A stretch of 64,000 bases of DNA from Azadirachta indica (Eukaryota > Streptophyta > Magnoliopsida > Sapindales > Meliaceae). The translations under genes were made by a program, and so were the position numbers. Location of the stretch: NCBI GenBank assembly GCA_022749755.1, contig CM040447.1, positions 10,286,087 through 10,350,086 of the forward strand, read 5' to 3'. Under the pieces are notes generated by a model. The model searched no databases. It worked only from the letters and a program-made list of their open reading frames with translations, and had not been told where the DNA came from. Positions 37,831 to 51,927 of this stretch are shown piece after piece (positions within the stretch are counted from its first letter, which is position 1; each line of letters starts with the position of its first letter).

Positions 37831-40800
37831 AACTTAGTAGTATAATTGTATTATATACAATAAGCGTCTTTTTTTTTTTTTAAAACAAGTTCAGGGTGTT
37901 TAACTAGTTATATGGCTCATGTATGGTCTAAGGAGAAGAGATCTAAGAGTAGCAGAATATAGAAAATCTGTGTTTCTGTATATCCGAATCTGATGATAAG
38001 GGAAAGGGTGTTGATAGATTAAAGTACACCCCGAAAAAGAGTCACAATGTTTTTCTTTTTGGTGTACTATATATGCCTGGGAACAGTGACTCGCAGTTAC
38101 CGCATAAGCTTTTCCTATTTCTGGTTTGTGATCTATGTGTTTGATTTTATTCTTTTCATCATCTTTCTAAATTCTGGTAAGAAAAATTTGTGTGTTATAA
38201 TGTTTAAATGATACGGGAGATATTGGTCATGAGTTAGCATATCTCCGGCAGGATTATGAATGGAGGAATAGAATATTATTGTATTTCATTTCACACTTGC
38301 AGTAAATTTTTAAATGGGTGATTTTGTTTTCATATTCTGAGTGATCAAATCAATCATTGTTACAAATTTTTGGATTGGATACTCCACGCCTATTACTTTT
38401 TTCTTTATTTTTAAGCTTTATTTCTTTAACACTAGGTGGCAAATGTCTGGCCAAAGCCAAACAGCATTTCTTTGATGGATTGACCACATAATGAGACCCT
38501 GTTAACTAACTCATTTCATTAATATATGAGGGGAGTGGGGACTGAATGCATAATTAGAAGGTTCATTATGTGGCATATGCTGGTACTCTGTTGCCAAATT
38601 CCCCTGTTTGAATTGGCAATTAAAAAGATCATTCAGATCAATGTGGGCAATTGAGTAGACATTTTTAATCCCCTATGCTGTAGTTTTGTTGAATGAAGCA
38701 AGAGAGGTCCCACACTAAGTCATTCCTTTAAGGGTTTGCTTTCAATTTCCTATAACCAGAATCGGTTTCCGAGTCCTCTGATTTTTTTCACAGCAACCTT
38801 GTGAGCTGAAATTCCAGGGCTCAAGCACAGTCCACTGAACACTGCTTATCAAATACATTAGCCTTAGGTTTTATTTTTATAAAATAGCATCTCCCACAGA
38901 ATTTTTTTTTTTAAAGAAACAGACGACCGCATTGACATCTTCTTAGTTATCGAAGTTAGAGATTTGGAGTACTCAGATTTTGACTAATCTGTCTTGGTAA
39001 GATCTGAATTTAGGGTAACATAATACAAGCCTTCTATTCCGCAAGCTCAGACTGAGACAACGTGTTCACAAGTAACGTGCACAAAGTCAATAAAACAACA
39101 TTAATATAAAAGCCATGAACGCGTTTTCTGCTTTTTCTTTTTTGTTTTCTATTTTCATGTTTTGTTTTGACATGATTGAACTTCTACTTTACAAAGAAAT
39201 GAAACAAGAAACGAAAGCTTTTTCAAATATTTTTAAAGGTAAATGTTATGACTTTAGATTCTGTCTGCTGCTAATTCGGGAAAAAGGAGAAATTAGCTAC
39301 GCCTACGCCTTTATAAAGGCTAGCAACACCCCTACTCAATCGCAGCAACACATGCCTAATAAATTTCCTCAGTAAACAATTATTAAGCAAACAAAAGATA
39401 TCTTTGATCTAATGCTATGTACTATATTCTCTGACCGTAGCTAAGCTAGCTAACATATTCACCACCCATTTTGTTTATAAAAACTGTACAGTGCTTGCAA
39501 CTTTGTTTACATTAATCTAGGAGAAATATAAGGCCGTCTCTATTGATTTAATTAATAAATTATCCCGACAACCTAAGTTACTCTGCATTCCTGCGAAATC
39601 TATGGGGTCTTGAGATTTTCAAGTTGATTTCTCTTCAGCAGCTAGCCTCATATGATAGGGTCAACTCATTGGGATTTATATAAAGTATTCGTAAGCTTAG
39701 TAGATTTCTCAAATTTTAAACTAGTCAACGTAACAAAGATTTATTCACATATAACAGCTTAAGATCTAAGACGCAAAATTTGAATGTAGTAGCGGTTTTT
39801 ATTTGTACATCTCAATGTGTGTACACAAGACATCAAGAAAGGGCCTGCTCCATCATCTTACCAATAAGGGAAGGACCACAAATTCCGGAAATGTAATGCG
39901 ATAGAGAAAGTTTTTCCACCATCCTTTCCTTTCTGGGCACTGGACAGAGTGTTGCTTTGCTTTCGCTTATATTGTTGCGATAACAATCAATCAGTTTGCC
40001 AGAAAACTAAGGGATAGAGACATTGAGCCTGTTGATGTACATTGGCCAACCAAAACTAAACCACCTATAAACAGAAAAACAGACCAAGTCGCAATAGTTA
40101 TATATAATATAAACACAGTGGAAAGCATCTATGCTAACCCATTTTTTGTGATGCTGACCCAGATAGATAGGCAATCTTTGAATTGTTAGGCTCAATATAA
40201 TTAAAAAAATCTATTCAATTACATTATGATACTAACCTAATCACTGGCACAAGAAACCAATCAATTACAAAACATTATTCCCACAATTGCAACTGCTGCC
40301 AACGATGACACAAACTATTAATTCATTGGAGGAATCTCCCATGATCATATGATTAAACAATTTGATTGTAATCCAGTCCACTTTAATCATTACCGGATAG
40401 CCGTTAAGTGGGTATAGTTTTTCAAGAGGATCTTCTCGATGCTTATGATTTTAAATTTTATGTTCATTGGTTTGGGTCTGTCATAAAATATTTGTTTTGT
40501 TGATAGATCGGTATAGTCAGCGAGCTAATTCTGATATTGGCAATGAGATGGGCCAGAATTTCGATGAAAATAGAAACGTGGGCCTTATTTCATGTAAGTG
40601 GAAGCCAGTCCATTAACATGCAAATTGTTGTTCGCCCCTTTCCTAACAGCTTATTATCTTCATAATTCATATGGTTTCCGGAATGGAACAAGAGATGCAT
40701 GTGTGATGGAGTCAAGTCATGGGCATCTGCGATAGTAATATTGATAGAACTGTCAGAATCAGACCCGTGACTCCGTCAATATCTTAATCATTCAATATTC

Positions 40801-41139
40801 TTGAGTCAATGGCACTATGATTTGGTACTACTTTCTTCAACTTCGCTTTAAAATCTTGTTTGTTTCACGATCTACTTGTATACCTAGCCAATGAACGATA
40901 TCGGATTCCTTTATTTGATTTAGAATTTTTAGATGAAAAATCATAGAAAATTTTGTGCATGGAGTCTTACAACTGGACAAATTTAAATAAGAGATAATAT
41001 GAAAAGAAATTTATTTTCTTATAAGTTTTATTAAAAAGCAGATAGAAATGTTAGTTTAATAGGTGAATGCATATACTTAGTAAATATTTAAAAGATCATA
41101 AATATATGTCTAGTGACATATTTTGGTAGAGAAAAATAA
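37831..41139. other. Intergenic region, nothing recognised
   Basis: Moderately AT-rich, with no open frame that has a recognisable domain. The 86-codon frame at 39,115-39,375 is hydrophobic at its start but otherwise featureless. Confidence 0.4.
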
Positions 41140-42125
41140 GGAGGCTGAAGTTGATAAATCTAGAATATTTTAGATTTATGTCGATGGTGGTTCTTCAATT
41201 CCCCCCTTGAACGTTGACTCTCGATCAACTTCTTCCTTTTAGTTTTCCTTTCTTTATATTGAATTGCTTATTCAAATTTTGTAGTTCTTTGGTACTTTGT
41301 ATCTTCTTCTAGAACTGCATTAACATATTTGAGATTTAGTTTTCGCTGGCGAATCGATCTCCTCAGTGGTGGTTGTGGACTTGCTTTTTCCTCCATGTCT
41401 TTTAATTGACTTCACCTCTATTCTTCTGATGTTCTTTGATGTACTCCATATTGCCAAAGACTTTTTGTACTTCTCTTGTTAGCTATGTTTCTTCTTCTTC
41501 ACCACTATATATGATCTTGTGTTATTTCTGGACTTTGTCGTATTTCACATTCTTGCTCCACCATCTTTTATTTATTCTGCCTTTGATCTCTTTTCAGTCA
41601 GGCAATTCCTCTTTTTGTGGTGTCTATCAAGAAAAGGCTTCATCAAACACCACATTTTTTGAAGTTTAATAATAGTGACCGATAGTTAGATATCATAACA
41701 CCTCTACCTTTTTCTTTGACCATCATATCCTACAAATATATACCTGATTGTCTTCTTGTCAAATTTGCTCTTCAAGTGATCAAGTACAAATACATAACAA
41801 ACATAGCTAAACACTCGAGCATAAAAAGCTCACTCACACCTTGACTTAACACACACATAGACACGCCAATGTTTCTCAAGTGGCTTACTTCTTGAAACAT
41901 AATGCTATCTCTGTTTATACTAAATTATGTCGGTGAAATCACTGACTTCGTGTTTTTTGAAATTTAATTTCAGCAGCGTGCTTTTAAGATTGGTACTGGC
42001 TCATGTTGAAGCAACTTCTGAATTCAACTTTGAATAGGGGAATTGAAGAAGAACCCAGAAACAAGGAGGTTGAAGTTCATGAATCGAGAATATTCTGGAT
42101 TTATGTCAGCGGTGGTTCTTCATAT
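41140..42125 (-). mobile_element. Ty1/copia-type retrotransposon fragment
   Basis: On the minus strand, 41,640-41,880 encodes in shifted frames the end of a copia integrase region: a VFSYVCYVF-like block, then SKFDKK and IFVGYD (about 41,735-41,770), and NVVFDEA (about 41,635-41,660). These are hallmark copia motifs. Stops interrupt the frame. A direct repeat of about 60 bp brackets the fragment (41,140-41,199 and 42,065-42,124, sharing GGTGGTTCTTCA), which could represent LTR-derived or duplicated pieces. No reverse transcriptase or complete LTR is seen, so the copy is dead. Confidence 0.6.
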
Positions 42126-43644
42126 TTAACATTATGCAAATTGATTTTTGTAATTAAATTTTACCCCCAAAAAAAAAAAAGAAAGAGACCAATATTATAA
42201 AATTATATGAGTTTTAAATAATAAGTGATCATTAATGATTAATTATTTTAAGGTGGTAAGCGAAAATTTTTCAACTCCAATTATTTGAGTTTTCAAATTT
42301 AAAATTTTAAGGGAAGTATATAATAATAAACAGAATTTGTAAAGAATAAAAATAATATTTCAAAATTATGAGGAATTATATTATCATTACGTTAAATTTG
42401 AGAATAATTGGTTTCCTTTTTTCTTAAAAAATTTATTTTTATAATTTGAACTGGAATTAAAAAATTAAATTGAGACTAAATCAAATTGATTGATTTTGAA
42501 AAACTGAATCTGACTGTATTTTATTCATCTCTAATTACAACTATCTTTTAGTATTATGATAACATCATATTTATTGCTTAACGCGTTTTTTTTTTTTTTT
42601 TTTATGATTTCCATATGTACCATTGAATCATATATTGACATTAAATATTAAATAGTAAATATTAAAAAAATCAAGTATATTTGAACCAAATCTATACATC
42701 ATATGGAATAAATTACAAAGGCACAAATAAATACTCAATTTAAACATTTTCATATTATAACTTGTTGACATAAATAACATAATTTAGTTTCATAAGTCAC
42801 TAGTATTGGTGTATACTATATATCATGTAAGTGACTTTGTTGATTAAAACTAAGTGATCGTTGGATATGATGACATTAAAGACATGTAATCTCTGTAAAT
42901 CAAAAGTAAACGGCAGTACAAATTGTGGACTAGCCATACATATTAGACTTGAATCGTAAGAACACGTTTTTAACTTTTAAGAGAAAATGTGTTCGAGTCC
43001 TGCTTATGACAACACTCCTCCTCACGATAATAACATTCCCACTATAACGTGAGTAGATACCCTTATTTTTGAGAACAGATTAATGGCAATACTTCTCTCT
43101 ATGATTGTGGGATTCCCACTATAATGTGGGTAGATACCCTACTCTTTAAGAGCAGATACTGGAAAAAATCGTCGACTAATTTTTTAAGTCAGCGAAAATC
43201 AGAGTTATTAAGAGTCTCCAGTACCGGTCGTAATATTAAAAAAAAAAAAAAAAGAATTGAAAAAACGTCGGCTTGTTTTTTAAGCTAACGAAAACCATGT
43301 ATTTCCATTTGGAGTCTCGTATGTACGTGGGCTTATTGTCGTCTGGAAAATGAATGACAAGTCGTCTGCTAGGCTGGCGACAAGTGAACGAGTCTTTTCA
43401 CTGACCAAAATTGAAAAGACAGGTGGGTCTGCTTTATTTTTTCGTTGCCATTTGCTTATTATTAACTTACGAAACCCAGTTGCCGAAAGCTAATAATGAT
43501 AATTTAAAATAAAGAAAAGAGATAAAGCTACAGATGAAGCTTCTGTTTCTGTCAAATCTCGATCGTTTGCGAGCAAGCTGGCTACAAGTGAGAATACATT
43601 AAATAAGGTTTTCAAGTGGTAAATACAAGAAGCTAATTTAAGAT
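42126..43644. other. Intergenic region downstream of the PQ-loop gene, with two local duplications
   Basis: A repeat of about 46 bp beginning ATTCCCACTATAA occurs at 43,034 and 43,113. A second repeat (about 38 bp, TTTTTTAAGTCAGCGAAAA against TTTTTTAAGCTAACGAAAA) occurs at 43,163 and 43,260. A poly-T run lies at 42,587-42,603 and a poly-A run at 43,239-43,254. These look like scraps of a transposon. No gene recognised. Confidence 0.45.
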
Positions 43645-46405
43645 TCAAGTGGTTAATTTGGTTGCATCCAAATAGTCCCCGTGGTGATCATCATCGTCTT
43701 CTTCCCCGTAGCCTGCACTTTCCTTTCTGAAATACCTGTAATAAATGTACTGGACTATGATCTGTTACGGTGTCGGTTAAGGTTTAAACGCTATCAAAGG
43801 TTGGCAACACAAACAAGTATCAATTAGAAAAACAGTAAATTAGAGAAGGATACAAATAAGTCAAGAGCGACGCAAACTACAGCATCCAGCAACCATGGCA
43901 TATTTGCCTTTATATTTTCCCATTCAGTGGTTCTCACAAGGATACTGCACTCACATGAATTAACATATTAGCTAATTAATTATAAATAAAAATACTTTGT
44001 GATCAAAGAGAGGGGATAGGCAGTAGTAGTTCTACCTCAAAACATATGTGACATTGGCTACCAGTGCGAAGAGGAACATGAGAGGATTCAAGCCCTGCAA
44101 TAATTAAGTTCATAATTTAATCCATATTGTTTATCAACGAGTCTAATTAATCAAAGTAGAGAAGGGGTAAGAGCATCACCTCTACGCTCCCTCTTTTAAT
44201 CTGGTAAATGAAAGTAATAACTCCAATTAGAAACAAAATAATAATATTATAAACGATAAATTTAAGTAAAAAGGACTCTTTTTTTTCTTTTATTATCTGT
44301 AATATGTATGAAAGTGAAGATGCAGGCTTAATTACGTTTAGCCATATTTGGGGAAGTCGGCCGCCCATGTATATAGCAGCCATCAGCCATCCCAGCCATT
44401 GTCCAAAGGCACTGTGCTCCATGCTATTTTCCTGCTAATTCATTAATTAAGATCTAATTTTTTAAGCTTTTGATTTAAAAACAACATACTGTAACATCCA
44501 TAAAACTAGCTAGAGTTTAATTTGCACATATCATACTTGTAGAAGTCTTCTTGACGAATGAATCCCTGTGACTGTTACTGCAAATGCTTTACTTTGCATA
44601 GGAAGGTTAACAGATGCAGCAAGAAATGTTCCATAACCAGCCTGAAAAATGTATCACATATATACATGTAGGGCACCTCTAAATAAAAGAAAGTAAAATG
44701 AAATCAAAGGGTTAATTAATTGATTAAGACTCACGGATTTTGGGATGGGCCTAGGCTGGCTAACAGATGGAGTCTTATAAGATGAAAGCGGAAGAGTAGC
44801 TTCATCATCAGATGATGAGTCGTTCTCAACTCCCAGGGCTGAAGGCCCACTTTGTGCTACTCTGATATAACTTCTAAAAGGCGGAGTACCACTTCCAGCT
44901 AATGATCTAGCTGACCTGAAATATTTTTATTTTGTTATTAATGAGCAGAAAAGAATATATAAATTGTAACGCAAAGTAAGCGTTTAACATTTAAGAAAAA
45001 AGAGTTATAATATGTGCACATACGTGTAGTAATACTCTCTTCGAGGAGATGAGAACGCTTTTGTTGAAGCCTTGGGAATGGGAATAGCGGTCTTATAATT
45101 ATCGGCTGATTCAGGATTCAAAGGCTTTTTCTCTTCTTCATCCTATAACATAATTCATATGTAGAGGTCAATAATAGCTGGAATTAAGGAGTAGAAGACA
45201 TATAGTTGAGAAAAATTGTATAGATGTACATCTTGTTTAGCTTTACTGCGTCTGCTTTTCCATCTTCTGCGAATGTGATCGTAGTATACGCCTTGCAACA
45301 CTAACACTACAGTACTTATCGTATAGAGCTGCCAAAATGAAAGATCACAGTTGCACATAGTTAAAATATGTACACGCCTAGTTCTTACAAATGCTCTGAT
45401 TGAAACCAAAGTCACAAAACATTTGCTGGGCCTGGGCCAATTTTTAAGGCAACTAGCTACTTAGAACTAAATTCTGCATAATGTACGCCTATAAACTAGG
45501 CACGCGTTATTGCTTTCTATATGCAAAAACTGTCATATGATATTCATAACAAAACAAAGTTTTACCTAGTCTAGTTTATGCTTATATTAAGAAACCTAAT
45601 TAATCCCGATTCACTGTCCGAAGGTAAAGAGAGTAGGAGGCTTCAAATACATACGTATATGCATGAATATGTATATAGTTGTAATTATATTACATATTAA
45701 GGGTTCATTTTGTAATTTTATCTTTAAAAGCATAAAGAAAATATAGCGAGAACGTGCTATTACCAGAGCTGTGTAGAACTGGGTTGGCAACTGCATCCAC
45801 ATAAAACAGAAAGAAATCAGACAAAAGACTTTATGAATATTTATAGAAAACAGACAACTTGCAAAAGAGCATTTCAAAAAAAGAAAGATAGTGGTTGATG
45901 ATTTCAGAATCCAGAGCCATTCATATCCAGTCTGTGGTACGTCCGATCTGGACCACCAAAACCAAGACAATTTCTTAGTTCTTATTTCTTAGGACAGGCA
46001 GTGAATTCTCAGCCTTACACTCACCGTTGCAGGTTCAAGAAGACAACCCACAAGATTAAAAACATCTCTGCACCAAGAAAAATAAAATCAGAAGGACTGA
46101 AAAATAAATTAAAACGACATCTTCCAAACTGTTTTTGTGTGTGTGAGTGTGTCGTGTGTTGCAGACAGAAGAAGAACAAACCCGGCAACCCAAGTGAGGA
46201 GAAATGCCAGAGAAACTCCATGGCTGGACTTTGTGCGGAAATTGGTGATGATCTGAGGGATTTCTGCAACTCCCCAACAGACTAAACTGATGAGGCCGAA
46301 GCCAAAAGAGAAATCATCCTTCAGATTGCAAAGACAATCTTTGAAATATTTCTCAACCCAACGCACGCAGGGCTTGTTCTCCTTGACACAATAAGCTAAA
46401 GACAT
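43645..46405 (-). CDS. PQ-loop repeat membrane protein (vacuolar/lysosomal cationic amino-acid transporter-like), 12 exons
   Basis: Exons in gene order: 46405-46182, 46067-46025, 45790-45764, 45328-45230, 45142-45024, 44915-44735, 44641-44537, 44431-44336, 44200-44180, 44094-44036, 43944-43854, 43761-43645. All introns are GT-AG and phases agree throughout; the product is 393 aa. Two PQ-loop motifs lie in membrane helices: EIPQI in exon 1 and RLPQIW in exon 8. A long hydrophilic loop rich in Ser, Asp and Pro (exons 5-7) separates the two halves, and an acidic tail (EEDDDD) ends the protein. PQ-loop proteins of the PQLC2/YPQ type export cationic amino acids from lysosomes or vacuoles; the recalled Arabidopsis match is At4g36850. 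Exons 3 and 9 are microexons of 27 and 21 nt. The substrate is inferred from the family. Confidence 0.92.
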
Positions 46406-49400
46406 GGCTGCACCTGGCTAATTTCTCTCACTATCAAAATGAGAGTTTTTGTTGCCGAAATAGAATAATATATGACATTATGATTTCAAAGGAAGAAAAA
46501 AAACAAGGTTATTATATAGCAGAAATTTAATTAGTTTGTTTCGAAAAATGAGCAGTTATTAGAAATTAACGAAGGATATGTGTGCATTGTGTTGTCATTT
46601 TGGGGGGCCAGTGGTGAGTGGAAAAAGTTAAGAGATAAGAGTACTATGATGGGAGAGTTTATCGTGACTCAGGAGAGACGTATGTGACTTACGCAAGAAG
46701 AGATTCCTGCTCCTCTCTGCCATAAATTTTGTCACCTTTCAAGTAAATATGAGACTGAGATTTCTCCATTTATGACCGGTAATTGCAGTCAGCATATTCC
46801 TTTCGTGGTCGTGGATGCTCTCTGTTTGTACATGCCCAAACCAAGTTTACTGACGGTCCAAATCTTTTAGAAAATTATTTACAATTAGCCAACCAAAAAC
46901 CACAATGTGACTTGTTTTGAAAATAATTTACCTCCTAATGACCATTAGTTTAATATTATTATAAAATATGCGCTCTAGGTGGGTCCACTGATCATTAATA
47001 CATCGATCTAGTTCACGATGAAAGTCATTACTGAGTTTAATATACATTAGACAACTTGAGGAACTTTGTATTAATTAATAATTTTACCATGTTCATTACG
47101 TCTGCTGGATAAGATATTTATATTAAAGTAGGATTCAAAATTTAACGAGTCCTTTGTTTCTTTAGTTAGAGAGTTCCTGTTCATGTTCAGCTTTTCTGTG
47201 CTTGTCTCTTCCAGTTCTTTGCATCCTCCAATTAATTCATTTAACTGTTTTGTTCACGTTTGCCCCTAGAAGATAGTGTATTCTGGATCTGGAGATTTTA
47301 TACTTCTTGATTTCCGAAACGTCATGACAGCTTGCTCCATAACGAGGCTCTCATTGGCCTAAATTGTGTCTCATAGACTAAAACATTTGGACCGTCCGAA
47401 AAGCCGCATTTCTATTCAGAATTGTAACATGTGATGGGACCTTCGCCAAATGGAAGAGAAGATTAATTACTACAACTGCCGCTAACTTTATCGACCCAAA
47501 ATAATTAAAGAGTGATCAATTCAGGGGTCTTCCATTAGCTAGTCATTAATTATATGTTCGTATCAGTTTTAACATGTTTAGTATAGATTGAGAATTATAG
47601 GCATTTCGCACCCAAGCTGGCATCTAAACATAATATTCGTTTTAATTCCATCACTTTTGATATGTACCTGCTTTCGATCTGTTCATGCACTAACGACAGT
47701 GCTAGAATTGGAAAATGGAACATATATATATATATATATATTTCTAAGATCGATCGGTTAATGTTCTTTGATTAATTATTATCTTTTTGACCCATTGAAT
47801 TAACCTAACCACATGTTAATTAATTAATGAACAGATCGCCGCATCGCACGAATAACTGTCTTTATCAAATTTTGTGGAATAATTAAGGTCGGAATATTTG
47901 CAAATTAAACAACTTTCTCTCTTTTCACGACGGTATTTAATTTTCAAGAACATGAATATTTTCAGTACAGATAATATTCCTCATACATACATGAATACAT
48001 ATATATATATATATATGTGTATGTATGTATACGTGTATGTATCACGTGTAAGTAATCAACTAAAACATTTTAAACATTTTTTTAATTTTATTTTTTTCTT
48101 GTTTTCTTTTTAGTTTTTGGTCACAATCTAAAGTTACTTGTACGCAAATATGCACTCAACATCCCTTCAACTTAAATATATACTTCCGTAAAAGCATATC
48201 ACTGGCTCATATATAAAACAATAAGTACATTATAGCTCAGCAGCTTGAATAAATTTAAGGACTATAAAACATTTTGTGAGAGAGGCGGGCATAAAAAAAT
48301 TCAAAGGTTGAAGATCGACTAGGATCTCTTGTATGCGTGCAGCCGCAGTATATATATCGTTCATTTTGAATCAAACCCAATATACCGACCAAGTTCAAAG
48401 CGGAATAATGACAAAACATGTTGTTGATGTTCCTAAGATACATCATCATCAACTTTTACTCAATTGAACGTGGCCTCAAAATCATCCGGGTTCATGCGGT
48501 AAATATATATACAAATGCATGGAAGATAGCTGTTGACTTGAAATCAGGGTATCTCGTGTTGATAATACAATTTATACATGATTCTTATTGTTATTAACAT
48601 TTTTGAGAGCATTAGGCACGTTCTAAACTACCTGAATTACGTTACTAGGTAAAAAATATATATATATATATGTTATTTGTGTTCGTATATATTAGAATAC
48701 AGATGTCGTGTCAAAAATAGTGGCATGAGAATAGTGTCATGTAGTTTGTAACAGTACTCTTCCCCGAGAATACAAGGAAAGTGAAAGCGGAGGATAGGAT
48801 AGGAGAGGATAGGATATACATGTAGCAGACTTTAATTTGGACAATGATTTTATAACATACGACAAATAAGCAGCTACAAGAAGCCGCATCTTGAAAACTG
48901 TAAAGGTGCGATACGTGTCATTTTGATTCGGCCTAACGGCTTTCGTGTCTATCCTTGTGGATTATTATTGATGAGTTTGGTTTCCCCGCTGCACATGCCT
49001 TGTCTTGGTCGTGGGGGAGAGAGAGAGAGAATCGAGTGATGGGAAATAAAACGTTGAACTTGGAAGACTTTGTATTCAACTTTTGTTTTTAATTAAAATA
49101 TTTAATTCTTTTAATTTGACTGAAAATGAAAGCCATAAAAGCAATTGCGGATAGATTTAATAATCAATTCAATTAAAATGATAAAAGCTATCGGTTTGCA
49201 TAAATGACAATTTTATAGACAAGAAAGATGATACATAAATTGTGATACAGAGCCAAATCGAATTTCTAAAGTTAAAATGGAAGAAGAAAGTGTTGATTTT
49301 ATTGGTATCACGGCAACCCACGAGAAAGATACAAAACTTACCCTTTTATGTGGGTAAAATGAGTAAACAACCCTAATATACAATTTGTAGTTCTGTCTAC

Positions 49401-51852
49401 ACTAATATAAGAATATAATACTATCATCACCATAGAAAACACACTTTGAATCATCCTTTCTATCCTGTCCTTCATCACTATAGAGGCTGGTTCTGAACAG
49501 GTACAGTGCACTTATTTTCTTGTCTTTTTCTGGAGAGTGTGTGATATTAACTCTTACTTCTTTTTGGGTTAGGACTTGGGCTTGACTTAGAGGCCCGAAA
49601 GCTTCCATGGAGTCAACGTTTTCAACATCTAAGTAATTTTGTAATTATATATCCTTACACAAAGAAATGATAATTTTCATCTGGTAAAATCTCACTCTCA
49701 TGTAATTTTGTACTATGTACGCGTGGAACCCTTTGTTAATGAGTCCCTTCATCGTTTTATATGAATAAAGAATCTTTGATCATATGGCCATTAATCACTT
49801 CATTTAAAAACATCCTTTTCTTTTAATTATGATAGAGCAAGTGCGAAAAATGACCTTTATTTTTTTGACATGCCTTGCTATATATATATATATATATATA
49901 TGTAATCACCTTAAAATTTCAAAAATAACTTATATTCTTATGTACCTTCCAATTAAACCCATGGAAGAAAAACCTCTCCCGTTACTTTGTACTGTTTTCC
50001 TGGTTTCTTTCTCCTCTGTTAGCGTTTTTCTTTTTACTAATTTTGATACTCATCAGTACCACATAGTATTTCAGAAATATTTCTTTAAAAAAATATATTT
50101 AAGTTTTTTTTCTTTTCATCTATCATTGGGTTCTCGACCAAAAATTTCAATTCGGTTTCGTTTAATTAATTTATTGAAAACCCACCAAAAAAGCTTCCAT
50201 TCGATCGTCGGTCAAGGCCGCACCAACTTTGAGCACTAATAAACAATAAATGTATCCTAAAAGTAATAAGTATATAAAAAGACTCAGAAAGGTTGTACGT
50301 ACGAGACTTTTGAAGGGGCGTAAATGTCAGAATCAACTCTTAATTTAAGGCCAGCTTAGCTTAAATCGGGATAATGGGCCATAATCCTCATTTCGATTTT
50401 GTTACAATCCATTATGCAATCATAATTGAAACCCAAACCCAAATCCAAGGCCAAACCTGAACAACGGGAATCTCCCAGTATATTTCCGTCCGAACCGATT
50501 CCGTGATCATGATGGTAGTAGCTTCTTGCCTCACCTTGGCCCTCTCGCTCTCTCGGTCTTCTCTTTTATTTGATGAACGATGTGTCCAATTAAGGAACGC
50601 AACTTTTACTCCACCGACAAATTAATAAACTCGTCAGTTTATGATATACATATATATTTTGAAAATGATTTCAGCCCTATTATTTTGAGAAATTTAAAAG
50701 AAAATGGTTCACATATGATGAAAAGTTGAAAAAAATTGTACGCACACTATTCATGCGAAGTTCTAATCACTACTCTTATAAGTTTTTAATACAGTTTTTA
50801 TTTTGTTGTGAATATATTGACTGGGCATTAGTAGATAAGTTAAGAACACTCAAATGTCCATCAAATTAGCGTGTCCTGGAGTTTTTCAAGACTTGAGAAA
50901 AATAGCAAGAAGTTTACTCATTAATTACCCTTAATTTCAGTTTCAGTAGTCAAACGTAGAAAATATCTAGGTGCCTTGAGAGGGAACATTAATTTTTCTA
51001 TCTCAAATTCTTAGATTGGATACCAACTTTTCCTGCGGGGAACTAACAGGCAATTAAGTAAATGAAAACGAAAGTAAAAGTATGAGAAACACAAGCTACA
51101 TATATGGCCATTAATGTTATTCATCGAAGACAAAACACATAACGCCAGCTATTGTTGTTATTTCCAAACCTAACATTTCCAGGTCTGCATAATGACGACC
51201 AAGAATGAAATATGTTTCGGGAGAGAAAATGAGTCCTGAACCCTGCGTGAAACATACGCATGCATGCATGTACATGCAGTCAGCACACAGAACCTTTGAA
51301 AACGTATGCGCCATAATAATAATAATAAGTTGATCAACCAGTTGCAAACACATTACTTATACGCGTTTGGCTGCCTCCATTTCCAGCGCTAGCTAATTAG
51401 AGACCAAACCTACGACTTCCAAATGCAAAAGAAGTGATTAAATTAAGACTCCATTAATATTAATACAGCATTTACTTACTTAGAGGTACATCTGTTAGGC
51501 AGCCAGATTTAAGTCAATTTAATTAATACAAGCTTGTGCAACTTTACGGCCTTAGAGAATACTCTTGATAGTAAAGTTAACCTAAAGAAAGGAGGAAATT
51601 TTTCCTAACCAGATACGGTCGTGAATTTTACGCCTGCTATAGTGCGTGAGAGTCACATATATATTATAACAAGGACAGTAGTCAATCAATTTTGGGTCCC
51701 TTTCGGAAACTACCATGCAATTTCCTCCTCCACCAAGAATCGTGAGTTATATGTCAGTCTTTTCCGTCTTTCCTCTTCCGAGCAGTTTCATGGCAAATCC
51801 ATTAAAGCATTTAAAAGATTGCCAATGACATATGTCTTAGCTTTTACATCAC
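46406..51852. other. Intergenic region between PQ-loop and CML genes
   Basis: About 5.4 kb without a recognised gene. Simple repeats: (TA)n at about 47,720-47,741, 47,998-48,016, 48,656-48,670 and 49,880-49,900; a GA-rich run at 49,018-49,030; AATAAT repeats near 51,316. Apparent open frames here (for example 49,829-50,239) run through microsatellite and carry no domain. The first few hundred bases are presumably the PQ-loop promoter. Confidence 0.4.
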
Positions 51853-51858
51853 TATAAA
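51853..51858 (+). promoter_or_regulatory. TATA box of the CML gene
   Basis: TATAAA in the context CACTATAAAAGC lies 75 bases before the ATG. A start site about 30 bases downstream would leave a leader of roughly 45 bases. Good TATA boxes are common in stress-inducible CML genes. Confidence 0.5.
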
Positions 51859-51927
51859 AGCTATACAGGCTATTGTTTTTGACATAGTATCCAAGCTAGC
51901 CAGAAGCATCAGATTTTACCACTTAAC

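Noticed and set aside
42991..43000. GTTCGAGTCC, a tRNA/SINE B-box-like motif
   Set aside because: No matching A box at the right distance and no cloverleaf could be formed; too little to call a tRNA or SINE.
49829..50239. Open frame of 136 codons on the plus strand
   Set aside because: It runs through a TA microsatellite (IYIYIY) and T-rich sequence with no domain; composition explains it.
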